Assembly (NCBI RefSeq): GCF_000968135.1
Contig: NZ_FO538765.1
Span: forward strand, 186,001-250,000
DNA: 64,000 bases
Reading direction: 5' to 3'
Source: Magnetospira sp. QH-2
GTDB lineage: Bacteria > Pseudomonadota > Alphaproteobacteria > Rhodospirillales > Magnetospiraceae
Numbering within the stretch: position 1 is the stretch's first letter; every line of letters starts with the position of its first letter. The position numbers and the translations under genes are program-made. The notes under the pieces are model-generated. The model searched no databases, was not told the origin of the DNA, and saw only the letters and a list, made by a program, of their open reading frames with translations. Shown piece after piece: positions 16,728 to 25,860 of this stretch.

Positions 16728-17603
16728 ATGAAACAGCTTGTCCTTATCGCCGCTCTGGTCCTGATAACCGTTTCCTCCATCTCCTGGGCCGAAGAACGGA
16801 TTCGTCTAGCCGACCTCCCTACTCTGGCTACTTTTGTCGAAGAATTGCGCGACCTGGCGGAACAAGAAGACGCCGCGGCCATTCGTGAGCGGATCTGGCC
16901 GATGTTCACCATCGAACGGGACTTCGGCGGCGGATTCATGCCCGGCTTTCCGGCCTGGTGGAATTTTTCCTCGGTCTATCCGATCGCGTCGCGAGTCATT
17001 GATCCCGCGGAACCTTGGTGGAAAAGAATCGAGGCCGCACCGCCGGAGTACTTCGTTGCCGAGAACCCTGAAAAGTATATGGATCAATGGAAAATGGAAG
17101 TCGGGGTCGGGGTCTCGCGCTTCGATACCACGTCCCGGGAACGAGGCCGCAAGGAATTCCTCAATGACTTGCCCCGTCGTACGGTCCTGAAAAGTTACGT
17201 GGATGATGAAGACCGGAACCTGCAGTACAACCAATATTGCGGCGAGGCCTTGCCGTTACCCAAGGACTGGACCGCCAAGGACGGCCCATCCATGAAAGGC
17301 CTTTGGGCCTATGTGGAAGCCACGCAGCTGAACCGCCGCAAGGCTCCCTCGACCCAGTCTCCGGTGATCGGCCTGCATGAAATCGAGGACATGGTCAAGC
17401 TGGTCTCGGACCTGCCGGTGGTCGATCCCAAGGGGAGCTATCGCTGGGTAAAGGTGGAATCCCCCTGGCCAAAAAACTTCTTCGAGCCCGGCTATGTGGC
17501 CGCGCGCCATCTGACGTTTTTGCAAAACCCGCAGATCTGCTTTGGCCGTGTCGGGCCGGAGAACGCCTGGCGCATCGTCGCGGTGGTCAAGGCCGGGGAC
17601 TGA
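16728..17603 (+). CDS. Exported protein with C-terminal SH3-like domain
   Basis: This is a 291-aa protein started at MKQLVLIAALV, giving a signal peptide that ends near SWA-EE. The middle (about 20-180) is not recognised and is rich in Trp, Pro and charged residues. Residues about 190-270 (LWAYVEATQLNRRKAPS..., YRWVKVESPW...PGYVAARHL) look like a bacterial SH3 domain as found in periplasmic cell-wall or stress proteins. It follows the sensor kinase by 68 bp, so cotranscription is possible. Function is unknown. Confidence 0.75.
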   Translation: MKQLVLIAALVLITVSSISWAEERIRLADLPTLATFVEELRDLAEQEDAAAIRERIWPMFTIERDFGGGFMPGFPAWWNFSSVYPIASRVIDPAEPWWKRIEAAPPEYFVAENPEKYMDQWKMEVGVGVSRFDTTSRERGRKEFLNDLPRRTVLKSYVDDEDRNLQYNQYCGEALPLPKDWTAKDGPSMKGLWAYVEATQLNRRKAPSTQSPVIGLHEIEDMVKLVSDLPVVDPKGSYRWVKVESPWPKNFFEPGYVAARHLTFLQNPQICFGRVGPENAWRIVAVVKAGD

Positions 17604-17672
17604 GGCGAGCCTCGACGGTCGCCCCTTGGCGACGCTATGATCGATCCACCATCCGCATCCGGAGCCAGATCC

Positions 17673-18272
17673 ATGAAATTCGCCACTCTTCTTGCCGCAT
17701 TCGTCGCCTTTGCCATTCCGGCCCAGGCATTCGACTTGAACCCCTTGTCGGCCATCAAGGGCATGGTGGAGGCGGCGGTGGAAGATCGCAGCACCGCCGA
17801 CATTGCCACCGACGCAACCATCAAGGCGGAAATCGTCGCCGAGGTAATCGACAAGATGGGCACCGATGTCATTTCCATCACCGCCGATGTCTATGAACAA
17901 ACGGTGATGCTCACCGGCATCGTCGAGACCATGGCCCAAAAGACCGAAGCCGGGCGCCTGACCCGCACTGTGGGCGGGGTGAAAAAACTCTACAACGAGA
18001 TCCTGGTCAAATCGGACCTGGAGCGCGACAAGGGCACCGTCGAGGGTTTCGTCGACGACACGGTGATCGAGACCAAGATCAATGCCCAGTTCCTCGATGC
18101 CTCGGGGGTCAATGTCACCAATTTCCGATGGCACTCTTTGGAAGGTCATGTGTTCCTGTTCGGTCGCGCCTTGTCGCGGGGGGAATTGGACAAGGCCACG
18201 GGCATCGCACGCGGGATCGACGGCGTGCGAAAAGTGACCAGCCGGGTCGCCGTGCGCCCTCGCGACAACTGA
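17673..18272 (+). CDS. Exported BON-domain protein
   Basis: This is a 199-aa protein started at MKFATLLAAFVAF, a clear signal peptide ending AQA. Two BON-like segments follow: TDATIKAEIVAEVIDKMG...VMLTGIVETMAQKTEAGRL and DDTVIETKINAQFLDASGV...VFLFGRALSRGELDKA. Paired BON domains occur in OsmY/DolP-type envelope stress proteins that associate with outer-membrane phospholipids. No lipobox cysteine is visible, so it is probably soluble and periplasmic. It ends 10 bp before fmt, so the two are likely cotranscribed. Confidence 0.82.
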   Translation: MKFATLLAAFVAFAIPAQAFDLNPLSAIKGMVEAAVEDRSTADIATDATIKAEIVAEVIDKMGTDVISITADVYEQTVMLTGIVETMAQKTEAGRLTRTVGGVKKLYNEILVKSDLERDKGTVEGFVDDTVIETKINAQFLDASGVNVTNFRWHSLEGHVFLFGRALSRGELDKATGIARGIDGVRKVTSRVAVRPRDN

Positions 18273-18282
18273 GGGTTTTTCC

Positions 18283-19203
18283 ATGAGCCTGCGCGTCGTC
18301 TTCATGGGCAGTCCGGAGTTCGCCGTGCCCTCTTTGCATGCCATCCGCAATGCGGGTCACGAGGTGATCGCCGTCTATGCCCAGCCGCCCCGGCCCGCCG
18401 GGCGGGGGCACAAGGAACGGCCCTGTCCGGTGCATGCCTATGCCAATAAGCACCTCATTCCGGTGTTCACCCCGGTCAACCTGCGCGATGAGGCAGACCG
18501 TCAGGCCTTTGCCCATCTGAAACCCGACATCGGCGTGGTGGCCGCCTATGGCTTGATCCTGCCACAGGCTATCCTTGATGCGCCGAAATTCGGCTGCATC
18601 AACGTGCATGCCTCGCTGCTGCCCCGCTGGCGCGGCGCGGCGCCCATCCACCGGGCCCTGCTAGCCGGGGACCGCATCACCGGGGTGACGATCATGCGGG
18701 TGGTCAAAGCCTTGGACGCCGGGCCGATGGTCCTTACCGGCACCACACCGATCCATGACACGGACACCGCCGAGAGCCTGCACGATCGGCTGAGTCCCCT
18801 GGGGGCGCAATTGGTCGTCGAGGCCCTGGCCGGAATCCAGGCAGGCATCCTGCCCGAGACCCCGCAGCCCGCCCGCGGCATCACCTACGCGGACAAACTG
18901 CAAAAAGACGAGGGCCAAATGGATTGGTCTCTGCCCGCCGAAGATCTGGCCCGGCGGGTGCGCGGCTATACCCCCTGGCCCAGCGCCTGGTTCACCCATG
19001 GGGACAAGCGCATCAAGGTGCTGGCCGCCGCAGCACTTGAGGGCTCCGGTAGGCCGGGGACGGTCCTGGACGATCAGCTTACCATCGCCACCGGCCATGG
19101 CGCCCTGCGTCTGCTTAAAGTACAACGGGCGGGCAAGGGACCCATGGAGGCCGAGGCCTTTTTGCGCGGCTATGCCCTGCCCGCCGGGACTCAGCTTTCG
19201 TGA
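18283..19203 (+). CDS. fmt: Methionyl-tRNA formyltransferase
   Basis: This is a 306-aa cytoplasmic enzyme that formylates initiator Met-tRNA with 10-formyl-tetrahydrofolate. It has [14 protein letters not shown] at the N-terminus, the catalytic region [19 protein letters not shown] and DAGPM..., and the C-terminal tRNA-binding domain with YTPWPSAWF. Length is normal. In many alphaproteobacteria fmt sits beside def; here def is nearly 40 kb away (58021). Its TGA overlaps the next ATG (TGATG). Confidence 0.95.
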   Translation: MSLRVVFMGSPEFAVPSLHAIRNAGHEVIAVYAQPPRPAGRGHKERPCPVHAYANKHLIPVFTPVNLRDEADRQAFAHLKPDIGVVAAYGLILPQAILDAPKFGCINVHASLLPRWRGAAPIHRALLAGDRITGVTIMRVVKALDAGPMVLTGTTPIHDTDTAESLHDRLSPLGAQLVVEALAGIQAGILPETPQPARGITYADKLQKDEGQMDWSLPAEDLARRVRGYTPWPSAWFTHGDKRIKVLAAAALEGSGRPGTVLDDQLTIATGHGALRLLKVQRAGKGPMEAEAFLRGYALPAGTQLS

Positions 19204-19595
19204 TGCCACGCCTGGCCGCCATGGCCGGAGTTTTGCTCCTGATCGCCATCACTGCCTGGTGGATCGGCGACAATGCCCCAAGGCCCACGGTATTGGTGCG
19301 CCTTCCCGACCTGTCCCCCGAAGCGACCAAAGGCCAGGCGTTGTTCCAGCAACATTGCAGCCCTTGCCATGGTCCCAAGGCGGGCGGCACCGATCAGGGC
19401 CCGCCGCTGGTGCATCCGGTCTATCATCCCAATCACCATGCGGACGGCGCTTTTGCATTGGCCATCACCCAGGGTGTCACCGCCCATCATTGGCCCTTTG
19501 GCGACATGCCGCCGGTGGCGGGAGTCACCCTGGCGCAGGTGCCGATGCTGGCGGCCTTCGTGCGGGAACTGCAAAAGGCGAACGGCATCTATTGA
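19203..19595 (+). CDS. Monohaem c-type cytochrome with N-terminal anchor
   Basis: This is a 130-aa protein; the ATG at 19203 overlaps the fmt stop, and a GTG one codon earlier is less likely. An N-terminal hydrophobic helix ([17 protein letters not shown]) is probably an uncleaved anchor or signal. One haem site, CSPCH, lies near residue 55 in [19 protein letters not shown], with a candidate axial Met in FGDMPPVAG. This is a class I cytochrome c facing the periplasm. The electron partners are unknown. Its place between fmt and mutL has no evident functional meaning. Confidence 0.88.
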   Translation: MPRLAAMAGVLLLIAITAWWIGDNAPRPTVLVRLPDLSPEATKGQALFQQHCSPCHGPKAGGTDQGPPLVHPVYHPNHHADGAFALAITQGVTAHHWPFGDMPPVAGVTLAQVPMLAAFVRELQKANGIY

Positions 19596-19639
19596 CGAGT
19601 CCCTTGCCGCCTCCCCCTCGGTGGGTCTATCAAGGGGCC

Positions 19640-21430
19640 ATGACCCTACGCCTCTTGCCCGATACCCTGGTCAACCGGATCGCCGCTGGCGAGGTGGTGG
19701 AACGGCCCGCCTCGGCCATCAAGGAATTGGTGGAGAACAGCCTGGATGCCGGGGCGCGGCGCATCGACGTGGTGATGCGCGACGGCGGGCGGACGTTCCT
19801 GTCAGTCACCGATGACGGTCGGGGCATGGCGCCCGAAGACCTGGTGCTGGCCGTGCAACGCCATGCCACGTCGAAACTGCCCGATGACGATCTGGTGCAT
19901 ATCCGTTCCCTGGGCTTTCGCGGCGAGGCTCTGCCCAGTATCGGCGCGGTGTCGCGGCTGACCCTGACCTCGCGGACCGCCGACGGGGATAGCGCCTGGG
20001 AACTGAGCGTCGAGGGCGGTCAGGGGTCCGATCCAAAACCCGCCGCCCATCCGCCGGGCACACGGATCGAGATGCGCGACCTGTTCTACGCCACCCCGGC
20101 ACGGCTGAAATTTCTCAAGGCGGCCCATACGGAACGCGGCCACGCGGCGGACGTGATCAAGCGTCTGGCCATGGCCCATCCGGAAGTGGCCTTTTCGCTC
20201 AATGACGGGCAACGGGACGTGCTGCGCTATGCCGCCGCCCAGGGCCATCTGTTCGACGCCCGGGCCGAACGCCTGGCCGCCGTCATGGGCCGGGAGTTCG
20301 CCGACAACGCGGTGCCGGTGGAGGCCGAACGGGACGGGCTGATGCTCACCGGCCTGGCCGGGCTGCCGACCCTGAACCGGGGCAACGCGCAGATGCAGTT
20401 CCTGTTCGTCAACGGGCGTCCAGTGCGCGACCGGCTGCTCATGGGCGCGGTGCGCGGCGCCTATCGCGACGTGCTGGCCGGAGACCGCCATCCGTTGCTG
20501 GCGCTGTTTTTGGAGATCCCGCCGGAAGGGGTGGATGTCAACGTGCATCCGGCCAAGACCGAGGTGCGATTCCGGGACGCGGGCCTGGTGCGCGGGCTGA
20601 TCGTCGGGGCGCTGAAAATGGCTTTGGCCAGCGCCGGGCACCGGGCCACCAGTACCGTCGGCATGGCTGCTCTGGGCGCGGCGCGACCGGACAATGCACC
20701 GAGCCTGCCCATGGGCGGGCCGTCCCATCAGGCGCCGCGCATCCCCCAGGGGCTGCACGACAAAGCGGCGGCCTTTCATGCACCCTTGCCGGACCTACCC
20801 GCCAGGCCCCAGGCCCCGGCCCCGGCGGAAACGGTTGATGAGACAACCAGTTACCCCCTCGGCGTTGCCCGGGCCCAACTGCACGAGACCTATATCGTTG
20901 CCCAGACCGCCGACGGCATCGTGTTGGTGGATCAACATGCGGCGCACGAACGGCTGACCCACGAACGCATCAAACGGGCCATGCTCGAAGGCGGCGTGGC
21001 CCGCCAAGGGCTGTTGCTGCCCGAGGTGGTGGAACTGGATGAAAGAGCCGCCGCCCGGCTGGCCGAGAGGGCCGAAGAACTGGCACAATTGGGCCTGATT
21101 TTGGAGCCCTTCGGCGAGGGTGCCGTGGTGGTGCGCGAAGTTCCCGCCCCCCTAGGCGACACCGACGTCAAGGGCCTGGTACGCGATCTGGCCGACGACT
21201 TAATGGAACTGGACGAAGCCATCGCGCTGAAAGACCGATTGGGCGAGGTCTGTGCCACCATGGCCTGCCACGGCAGCGTCCGCGCCGGTCGCCGTCTCAC
21301 GCCAGAAGAAATGAACGCCCTGCTGCGCAGCATGGAAGCCACGCCCCTGTCGGGACAATGCAGCCACGGCCGGCCAACCTATGTGGAACTCAAGCTGGCC
21401 GACGTGGAGAAACTGTTCGGGCGGCGGTGA
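19640..21430 (+). CDS. mutL: DNA mismatch repair protein MutL
   Basis: This is a 596-aa protein, normal for MutL, started at [19 protein letters not shown]. The N-terminal GHKL ATPase has [24 protein letters not shown] and HATSKL...[10 protein letters not shown], followed by NGRPVRDR and [15 protein letters not shown] variable Pro/Ala-rich linker (about 345-400) leads to the C-terminal dimerisation domain with QHAAHERL. The C-terminus has [12 protein letters not shown] and [12 protein letters not shown]. The DQHAAHERL form suggests that the endonuclease motif DQHA(X)2E(X)4E is at least partly retained. No mutS gene is present here. Confidence 0.95.
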   Translation: MTLRLLPDTLVNRIAAGEVVERPASAIKELVENSLDAGARRIDVVMRDGGRTFLSVTDDGRGMAPEDLVLAVQRHATSKLPDDDLVHIRSLGFRGEALPSIGAVSRLTLTSRTADGDSAWELSVEGGQGSDPKPAAHPPGTRIEMRDLFYATPARLKFLKAAHTERGHAADVIKRLAMAHPEVAFSLNDGQRDVLRYAAAQGHLFDARAERLAAVMGREFADNAVPVEAERDGLMLTGLAGLPTLNRGNAQMQFLFVNGRPVRDRLLMGAVRGAYRDVLAGDRHPLLALFLEIPPEGVDVNVHPAKTEVRFRDAGLVRGLIVGALKMALASAGHRATSTVGMAALGAARPDNAPSLPMGGPSHQAPRIPQGLHDKAAAFHAPLPDLPARPQAPAPAETVDETTSYPLGVARAQLHETYIVAQTADGIVLVDQHAAHERLTHERIKRAMLEGGVARQGLLLPEVVELDERAAARLAERAEELAQLGLILEPFGEGAVVVREVPAPLGDTDVKGLVRDLADDLMELDEAIALKDRLGEVCATMACHGSVRAGRRLTPEEMNALLRSMEATPLSGQCSHGRPTYVELKLADVEKLFGRR

Positions 21431-21432
21431 AT

Positions 21433-22482
21433 TCAAGGTACGGTCAATACAATCTTGCCCACATGCCGCTTTGCCACGAACCGGGTCTGCGCCTCGGCGA
21501 TCTTTTCCAAGGGAAAGATCTCCGCCACCAAGGGGTGGATTTTTTCCGTTTCAATGAGCCTGACCAGATTGGGAAAGACCTCGGGTTCGAGCACCGTGCA
21601 GCCGAAAAAGCTCAGATCCTTCAGATACAAGGTTCGCACATCCAGCGCCACCATTGGACCCGCGATGGCCCCGGCGACGGCGTACCGTCCCCGGGGGCGC
21701 AGAGCATCAAGCAACGAAGGAAAGGCCGGTCCGGCCACCAGATCAATGACCACATCCAGGCTGTCGCCGCCCAGGACGGTCACAGGGTTGTCCGTTCGGT
21801 CAAGAATGCGGCTGGCGCCCAGATCCTCAAGAGCCTGGGCCTTGTCTTGGCTGGTTACCGCAACAACTTCCGCCCCCCGCGCTCGGGCCAACTGTACCGC
21901 CGCCGAACCGACACCGCCCGACGCCCCGGTGACCAGCACCCGGTCGCCCTCGCCAACCTTGGCCCGGGTCAGCATGTTTTCCGCCGTGGAATAGGAACAG
22001 GGGAAGGAGGCCAGTTCCGCATCGCTCAACGGGCTTTGGATGGCATGGGCATGGCGGGCGGCCACGACGACATATTGGGCAAACCCGCCATCGCATTCGG
22101 AACCCAGGAACCAAGGGCTCTCCAGCAATTCCCCCCCTGCTTCCCATAAACAAGGCTCCACCAGGACCCGCTCGCCCAGGCGCCTATCGACGACCCCTTT
22201 GCCCAGCCCGACGATCCGTCCGCAAACATCAATGCCTTGGATGCGCGGAAAGGTGAGAGGCGCGCCGCCCCAGGTGGCGTCCTCGGCCGCCCCGTCGCTT
22301 TTCGAGTACCAGCCCAACCGGGTATTGAGGTCGGTATTGTTGACTGCCGCCGCGCCAACGGCGATCAGGACCTCTCCGGATCCGGGGGTGGGAATTGGGA
22401 TATCATCACGGACGACTAACCTGTTCAGGTCGCCATGGCCGGTTAACCAGACGCCGCGCATGGTTTTTGATTGATTGGTCAT
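21433..22482 (-). CDS. Zinc-type alcohol dehydrogenase-like oxidoreductase (MDR family)
   Basis: This is a 349-aa protein started at MTNQSKTMRGVW. The N-terminal GroES-like domain has VGAAAVNNTDLNTRLGWY and PRIQGIDVCGRIV, and the Rossmann domain has VLVTGASGGVGSAAVQLARARGAEVVAVTS. The Cys/His ligands of a structural zinc are not evident, so it is nearer to quinone oxidoreductase-like or crotonyl-CoA reductase-like MDR proteins than to classical zinc alcohol dehydrogenases. It lies 14 bp downstream of the ankyrin gene on the same strand. Substrate is unknown. Confidence 0.82.
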   Translation of the reverse strand: MTNQSKTMRGVWLTGHGDLNRLVVRDDIPIPTPGSGEVLIAVGAAAVNNTDLNTRLGWYSKSDGAAEDATWGGAPLTFPRIQGIDVCGRIVGLGKGVVDRRLGERVLVEPCLWEAGGELLESPWFLGSECDGGFAQYVVVAARHAHAIQSPLSDAELASFPCSYSTAENMLTRAKVGEGDRVLVTGASGGVGSAAVQLARARGAEVVAVTSQDKAQALEDLGASRILDRTDNPVTVLGGDSLDVVIDLVAGPAFPSLLDALRPRGRYAVAGAIAGPMVALDVRTLYLKDLSFFGCTVLEPEVFPNLVRLIETEKIHPLVAEIFPLEKIAEAQTRFVAKRHVGKIVLTVP

Positions 22483-22496
22483 TTTGTGAGATTCCG

Positions 22497-24074
22497 TTAT
22501 TGGGAAGCCAGTGGTTGATAGCCCGCGCCGTCTTTCCAGCGTAGCCAGAAGGGCTCGCCCTCTTCCCCCGGCGTGCCGACGCATTCCAGGTCCTTGGGGC
22601 CGGACCCGGCTCCTGGCCTTGTATCGCCGACGGCATAGCAGCCCTCGATTTTATCCATCAGCACCCAGGTTCGATCGCGACGAGTGAAGATGTGCAAGGG
22701 CGGCAGGCAGTCTTCGCGCACCACCTGTCCACAGGCGGCCATGGGGCTGGTGACCGCAAAGGCTTCCTGCCTGCCGTCCCCGGTGACGTCCAGGCCGCCG
22801 AAATACAGGGCCTTGGGATCTTCGAAGTGGATGCTCAGGAGTCGCCACAGGGCCCAGGACAGGTCCACCGTATCGTCCGGCAGAATATCGGGCTCATCGG
22901 CGGGCGGGAGACGGGCGCCATGGGCCTTCAGATAGGCCGCGATTTCGGTCTGCTCCAGATCCTCGGCCATGCTCAGCGGCACATCGCCGCCCACGACTTC
23001 GGCATTTACGTCGGCCCCCCGGTCCACCAGTAGCTTGACCATGTCCATCAGGCTCTGTTCCACCGCGAAATGCAGCGGCGTCCAGGATTCATGGGCGGGG
23101 ATATCCACGTCGGCACCCTGGGACAGCAGATAGAGGGTGAGCTCGCGCCGGTTATCCATCACCGCCACGTGCAGAGGGCCACCGCCCGCGAAATGCCCTT
23201 TGTTCACATCGGCCCCCAGGGCGACCAAAGCCTTGACGGCATCCATGTGTCCGCCCCCCACCGCCTGGATCAAGGCGGTGGAGATCGCCATGCCGAAGGC
23301 ATTGATCGGCGCGCCTTGAGCGACCAACGCCTTGATCTTGGCCACATCCCCCAGGGATGCCGCCACAAGCAACTGTTCGGTCAGGTCATATTCGCTGGCG
23401 GGCTTTTCCTTCATGGCCGCTTCCAGGTAGGCGATCATCGCGGGTCGCTCGGCCTCCCGGGCGATATCCAAGGGAAGTTTGCCTTCATTGTCCGTCACAT
23501 GGAGGTTGGCGTCATGGGCCACAAGCAGCTTGGCCGCTTCCACGGTCCCATCATAGGCCAGGGCATGTAGAACGGTCTGCCCCGTTTCACCCATCGCTTC
23601 CACATCGGCGCCGTGGGCCAGCAGCAACTTCATCATATCCAGATCGCTCCCGGCGTAGAGAAGCGGCGTACCATCGACCACGTCTTCGGCATCCACATCG
23701 GCGCCATGGGCGATCAGGGCCTTGGCGATGGCCAGGCCATTGTCCGCGCCGACGGCCTTGAGCAGAGGGGTTTCGCCGTTGAACTCTCGCTTGTTCACCT
23801 CGGCGCCGTGGCTCAGGAGCATCTCGACCATGGCCAGATCCCTCTTGTCCACGGCCAGGTGCAATGGGGTCTCATAGATGGCGTTGGTGGCATTGATGTC
23901 GGCGCCGGTGGTGATCAGCAACTCCGCCTTTTTAAGATCTCCCGCCTGCACGGCCAGATGCAACGGCGAAGGCGGCACATCTTGGGGCTCGGGAGAGGCC
24001 AGCGCCACGGCGGAGGATAAGAACACCGCCAATGCCAAAATGCGAATCCCGCTTGCGCGCAAAACATACTTCAT
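22497..24074 (-). CDS. Exported ankyrin-repeat protein
   Basis: This is a 525-aa protein with a strong ribosome site (GGGGAAGG) and a signal peptide (RILALAVFLSSAVALA). About ten ankyrin repeats span residues 35-390 in two blocks separated by a spacer near 215-230 (typical units: PLHLAVQAGDLKKAELLITTGADINA, PLHVAVMDNRRELTLYLLSQGADVD). The C-terminal 120 residues form a different domain with GGLDVTGDGRQEAFAV and four cysteines. Periplasmic ankyrin proteins in bacteria are thought to mediate protein contacts or protect against stress; no partner is known here. Confidence 0.85.
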   Translation of the reverse strand: MKYVLRASGIRILALAVFLSSAVALASPEPQDVPPSPLHLAVQAGDLKKAELLITTGADINATNAIYETPLHLAVDKRDLAMVEMLLSHGAEVNKREFNGETPLLKAVGADNGLAIAKALIAHGADVDAEDVVDGTPLLYAGSDLDMMKLLLAHGADVEAMGETGQTVLHALAYDGTVEAAKLLVAHDANLHVTDNEGKLPLDIAREAERPAMIAYLEAAMKEKPASEYDLTEQLLVAASLGDVAKIKALVAQGAPINAFGMAISTALIQAVGGGHMDAVKALVALGADVNKGHFAGGGPLHVAVMDNRRELTLYLLSQGADVDIPAHESWTPLHFAVEQSLMDMVKLLVDRGADVNAEVVGGDVPLSMAEDLEQTEIAAYLKAHGARLPPADEPDILPDDTVDLSWALWRLLSIHFEDPKALYFGGLDVTGDGRQEAFAVTSPMAACGQVVREDCLPPLHIFTRRDRTWVLMDKIEGCYAVGDTRPGAGSGPKDLECVGTPGEEGEPFWLRWKDGAGYQPLASQ

Positions 24075-24210
24075 GGCCTTCCCCTTGTTTTTTTATCGTC
24101 AGCATCCTTCTCAGTATAACGCTGTTTTTCGATCCATATCGCGGAGTTTTTGACTTCTCCTCCAGAGCCTTCACAATGGTTTGGCAACCGGCGCAATGAT
24201 CGGGAGAAGA

Positions 24211-24726
24211 ATGGAATTGGAAGACCGCCGCGTCCCCTTTTTTATCAGATTGAAGAGCTTCTTGATCATCTATGGGGCCGTGTTCGTTGTTCGGCCCCTG
24301 CTTCTTGTCGCCGGACGAGGAGCGGGAATCTTGGCGGTTTGTCTTGTGGGACTCTTGGCGGGTGCTCTCGCAGGAACCTTACTCGGGGCCATCATCGCCA
24401 CGGTGGCGCAAGATAGCCACCCCGTTCACAGGGAGTCCCTGCTCACTTTTTCCGGCACCCTGGGCTCGGTGATCGGGGTATCGGGCGGGCTTTACGCGGG
24501 CTTGTTGGCGCTGCTTGTGCAATGCCGACGGCAGACAATCGTTGTCTGCGCCCTGTCCGGCCTGATGCTCGGCGCCTTGCTCCCACCTTTGACGGGGTTT
24601 GCTGCCTTTCAACATGCGGGCATGGGGTTGTCCAGCCTGATCGTCGGCCTCTTCGGATGGATGGGCGGCATGGGAATTGGGTTCCTGGCCGCCGTCGCCC
24701 AGGTCAGGCTCGATCAAACCCGGTAG
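24211..24726 (+). CDS. Small integral membrane protein
   Basis: This is a 171-aa protein; the start at 24211 is chosen for the GGGAG just upstream, and an ATG at 24196 is the alternative. Four to five hydrophobic helices: SFLIIYGAVFVVRPLLLVAG, a Gly/Ala-rich pair (AVCLVGLLAGALAGTLLGAIIA), GSVIGVSGGLYAGLLALLV and a C-terminal Gly/Met-rich helix. GAxAG-type spacing suggests tight helix packing. I do not recognise a family. It is divergent from the ankyrin gene across an AT-rich gap (24075-24210). Confidence 0.65.
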   Translation: MELEDRRVPFFIRLKSFLIIYGAVFVVRPLLLVAGRGAGILAVCLVGLLAGALAGTLLGAIIATVAQDSHPVHRESLLTFSGTLGSVIGVSGGLYAGLLALLVQCRRQTIVVCALSGLMLGALLPPLTGFAAFQHAGMGLSSLIVGLFGWMGGMGIGFLAAVAQVRLDQTR

Positions 24727-24758
24727 ACCTGCACGGGCCTATTGATACCGACCCCGCG

Positions 24759-25685
24759 TTACCTCTCAGCACTGTCCCGGCGCGAGAGAAACAGCGTCTG
24801 GCAGGTTAACTTGACCAAATCCGCAATGGCTTGGTAGTGCGGCTCCAGCCCCGACCGAGACCGCCAAGCCATGCAGATTTCCCGCGACAGGGCCGCGTCT
24901 TCCAGGGGCAGAACCTTGACCTCGCTCTCGGTCGGCATTTCCGATCGAATATAAAGCTCCGGGAAAAAGGACAGGCCGACATTCATGCCAACCATATGGC
25001 GCAGGGTATCAAGGCTCGTGCCTTCGAATTCATAGAGCAGTTCCGCGTCATAGGCCGCACAGAGTTCGCGGACCTGGGTATGCAGATGGTGCCCCGATTC
25101 CAAGGTCAGCACCTTGTGGCCCTTCAGGTCCGCCAGGGTGATTCCGTCCGCCAGGGCCAGTTCGTGATCCGGCGCGCCAACCACGAAGATCGCCTCTTCG
25201 AACAACACGCGGATATCGAGCCCCTGATGCGCGACGGGCGCCGGGGTCAAAACCAGATCCAGGTCCCCCGCCGCCAGATCCTCTTGAATATGACGGGGGG
25301 TCCCTTCGCGCACATAGAGCTTCAAGGCGGGAAAACGCCGGTGCATTTCCGGAATCACATGGGGCAACAGGTAGGGGCCAAGGGTCGGTGGCACCCCCAG
25401 CCTCAAATTCCCCGCGAATTCGTTGGCCGAGGCCGTTGTTAGATCAACGATGTCCTGGACGTCCGCGAGCACCGCTCGGGCTTTCTCGGTTACCTGCCGC
25501 CCCAGCGGTGTGAGGTAGACCCCGGCCCGGCTGCGTTCGATCAGCCGCACCCCCAGCTTGCTCTCCAAAGCGGCGAACTGAATGCTCAAGGTGGGCTGAG
25601 TCACATGAACTCGTTGGGCGGCCCGGCCAAAATGACACTCGTCTGCCACGGCAACCAGGTAGGAAAGCTGTCTGAGCGTCGGCAT
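24759..25685 (-). CDS. LysR-type regulator, OxyR-like but lacking the peroxidatic cysteine
   Basis: This is a 308-aa protein with an N-terminal winged helix-turn-helix (LVAVADECHFGRAAQRVHVTQPTLS) and an effector domain whose core closely follows OxyR: LESGHHLHTQVRELC and TSLDTLRHMVGMNVGLSFFPEL. In E. coli OxyR the equivalent segment is GHCLRDQAMGFC, with Cys199 and Cys208 forming the redox switch. Here the first position is His200 and only the second cysteine (Cys209) remains, so a C199-C208-type disulfide cannot form. It is transcribed divergently from nhaA and the usp gene and may regulate them and itself through the gap 25686-25860. Confidence 0.87.
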   Translation of the reverse strand: MPTLRQLSYLVAVADECHFGRAAQRVHVTQPTLSIQFAALESKLGVRLIERSRAGVYLTPLGRQVTEKARAVLADVQDIVDLTTASANEFAGNLRLGVPPTLGPYLLPHVIPEMHRRFPALKLYVREGTPRHIQEDLAAGDLDLVLTPAPVAHQGLDIRVLFEEAIFVVGAPDHELALADGITLADLKGHKVLTLESGHHLHTQVRELCAAYDAELLYEFEGTSLDTLRHMVGMNVGLSFFPELYIRSEMPTESEVKVLPLEDAALSREICMAWRSRSGLEPHYQAIADLVKLTCQTLFLSRRDSAER

Positions 25686-25702
25686 GGGCCCTCCGTCTCA
25701 AG

Positions 25703-25740
25703 ATTGATAATATCTATTAAAATATACTATCTATTTCAAT
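25703..25740. promoter_or_regulatory. AT-rich divergent promoter/operator region
   Basis: This 38-bp AT-rich block starts 17 bp before the LysR-type regulator gene. It is bounded by ATTGA (25703-25707) and TCAAT (25736-25740) and carries repeated ATCTATT/CTATCTATT elements, a layout expected of a LysR-type binding site. A matching OxyR ATAG-N7-CTAT array is not clearly present. Confidence 0.45.
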
Positions 25741-25860
25741 TTGATCAATCAATCCTTAGCTGTCACCTTTAGACATGGATTGAAGCGATGGTCGCGATCC
25801 CTTGAGACAAGCTCATGCCCGGAGCCAACCGATGGCTCACAGAAAGGGGATTTTTTAGAA

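Noticed and set aside
25737-25752. TTGATCAATCAA as a possible FNR box upstream of nhaA
   Set aside because: The spacer is two bases, not the four of TTGAT-N4-ATCAA.
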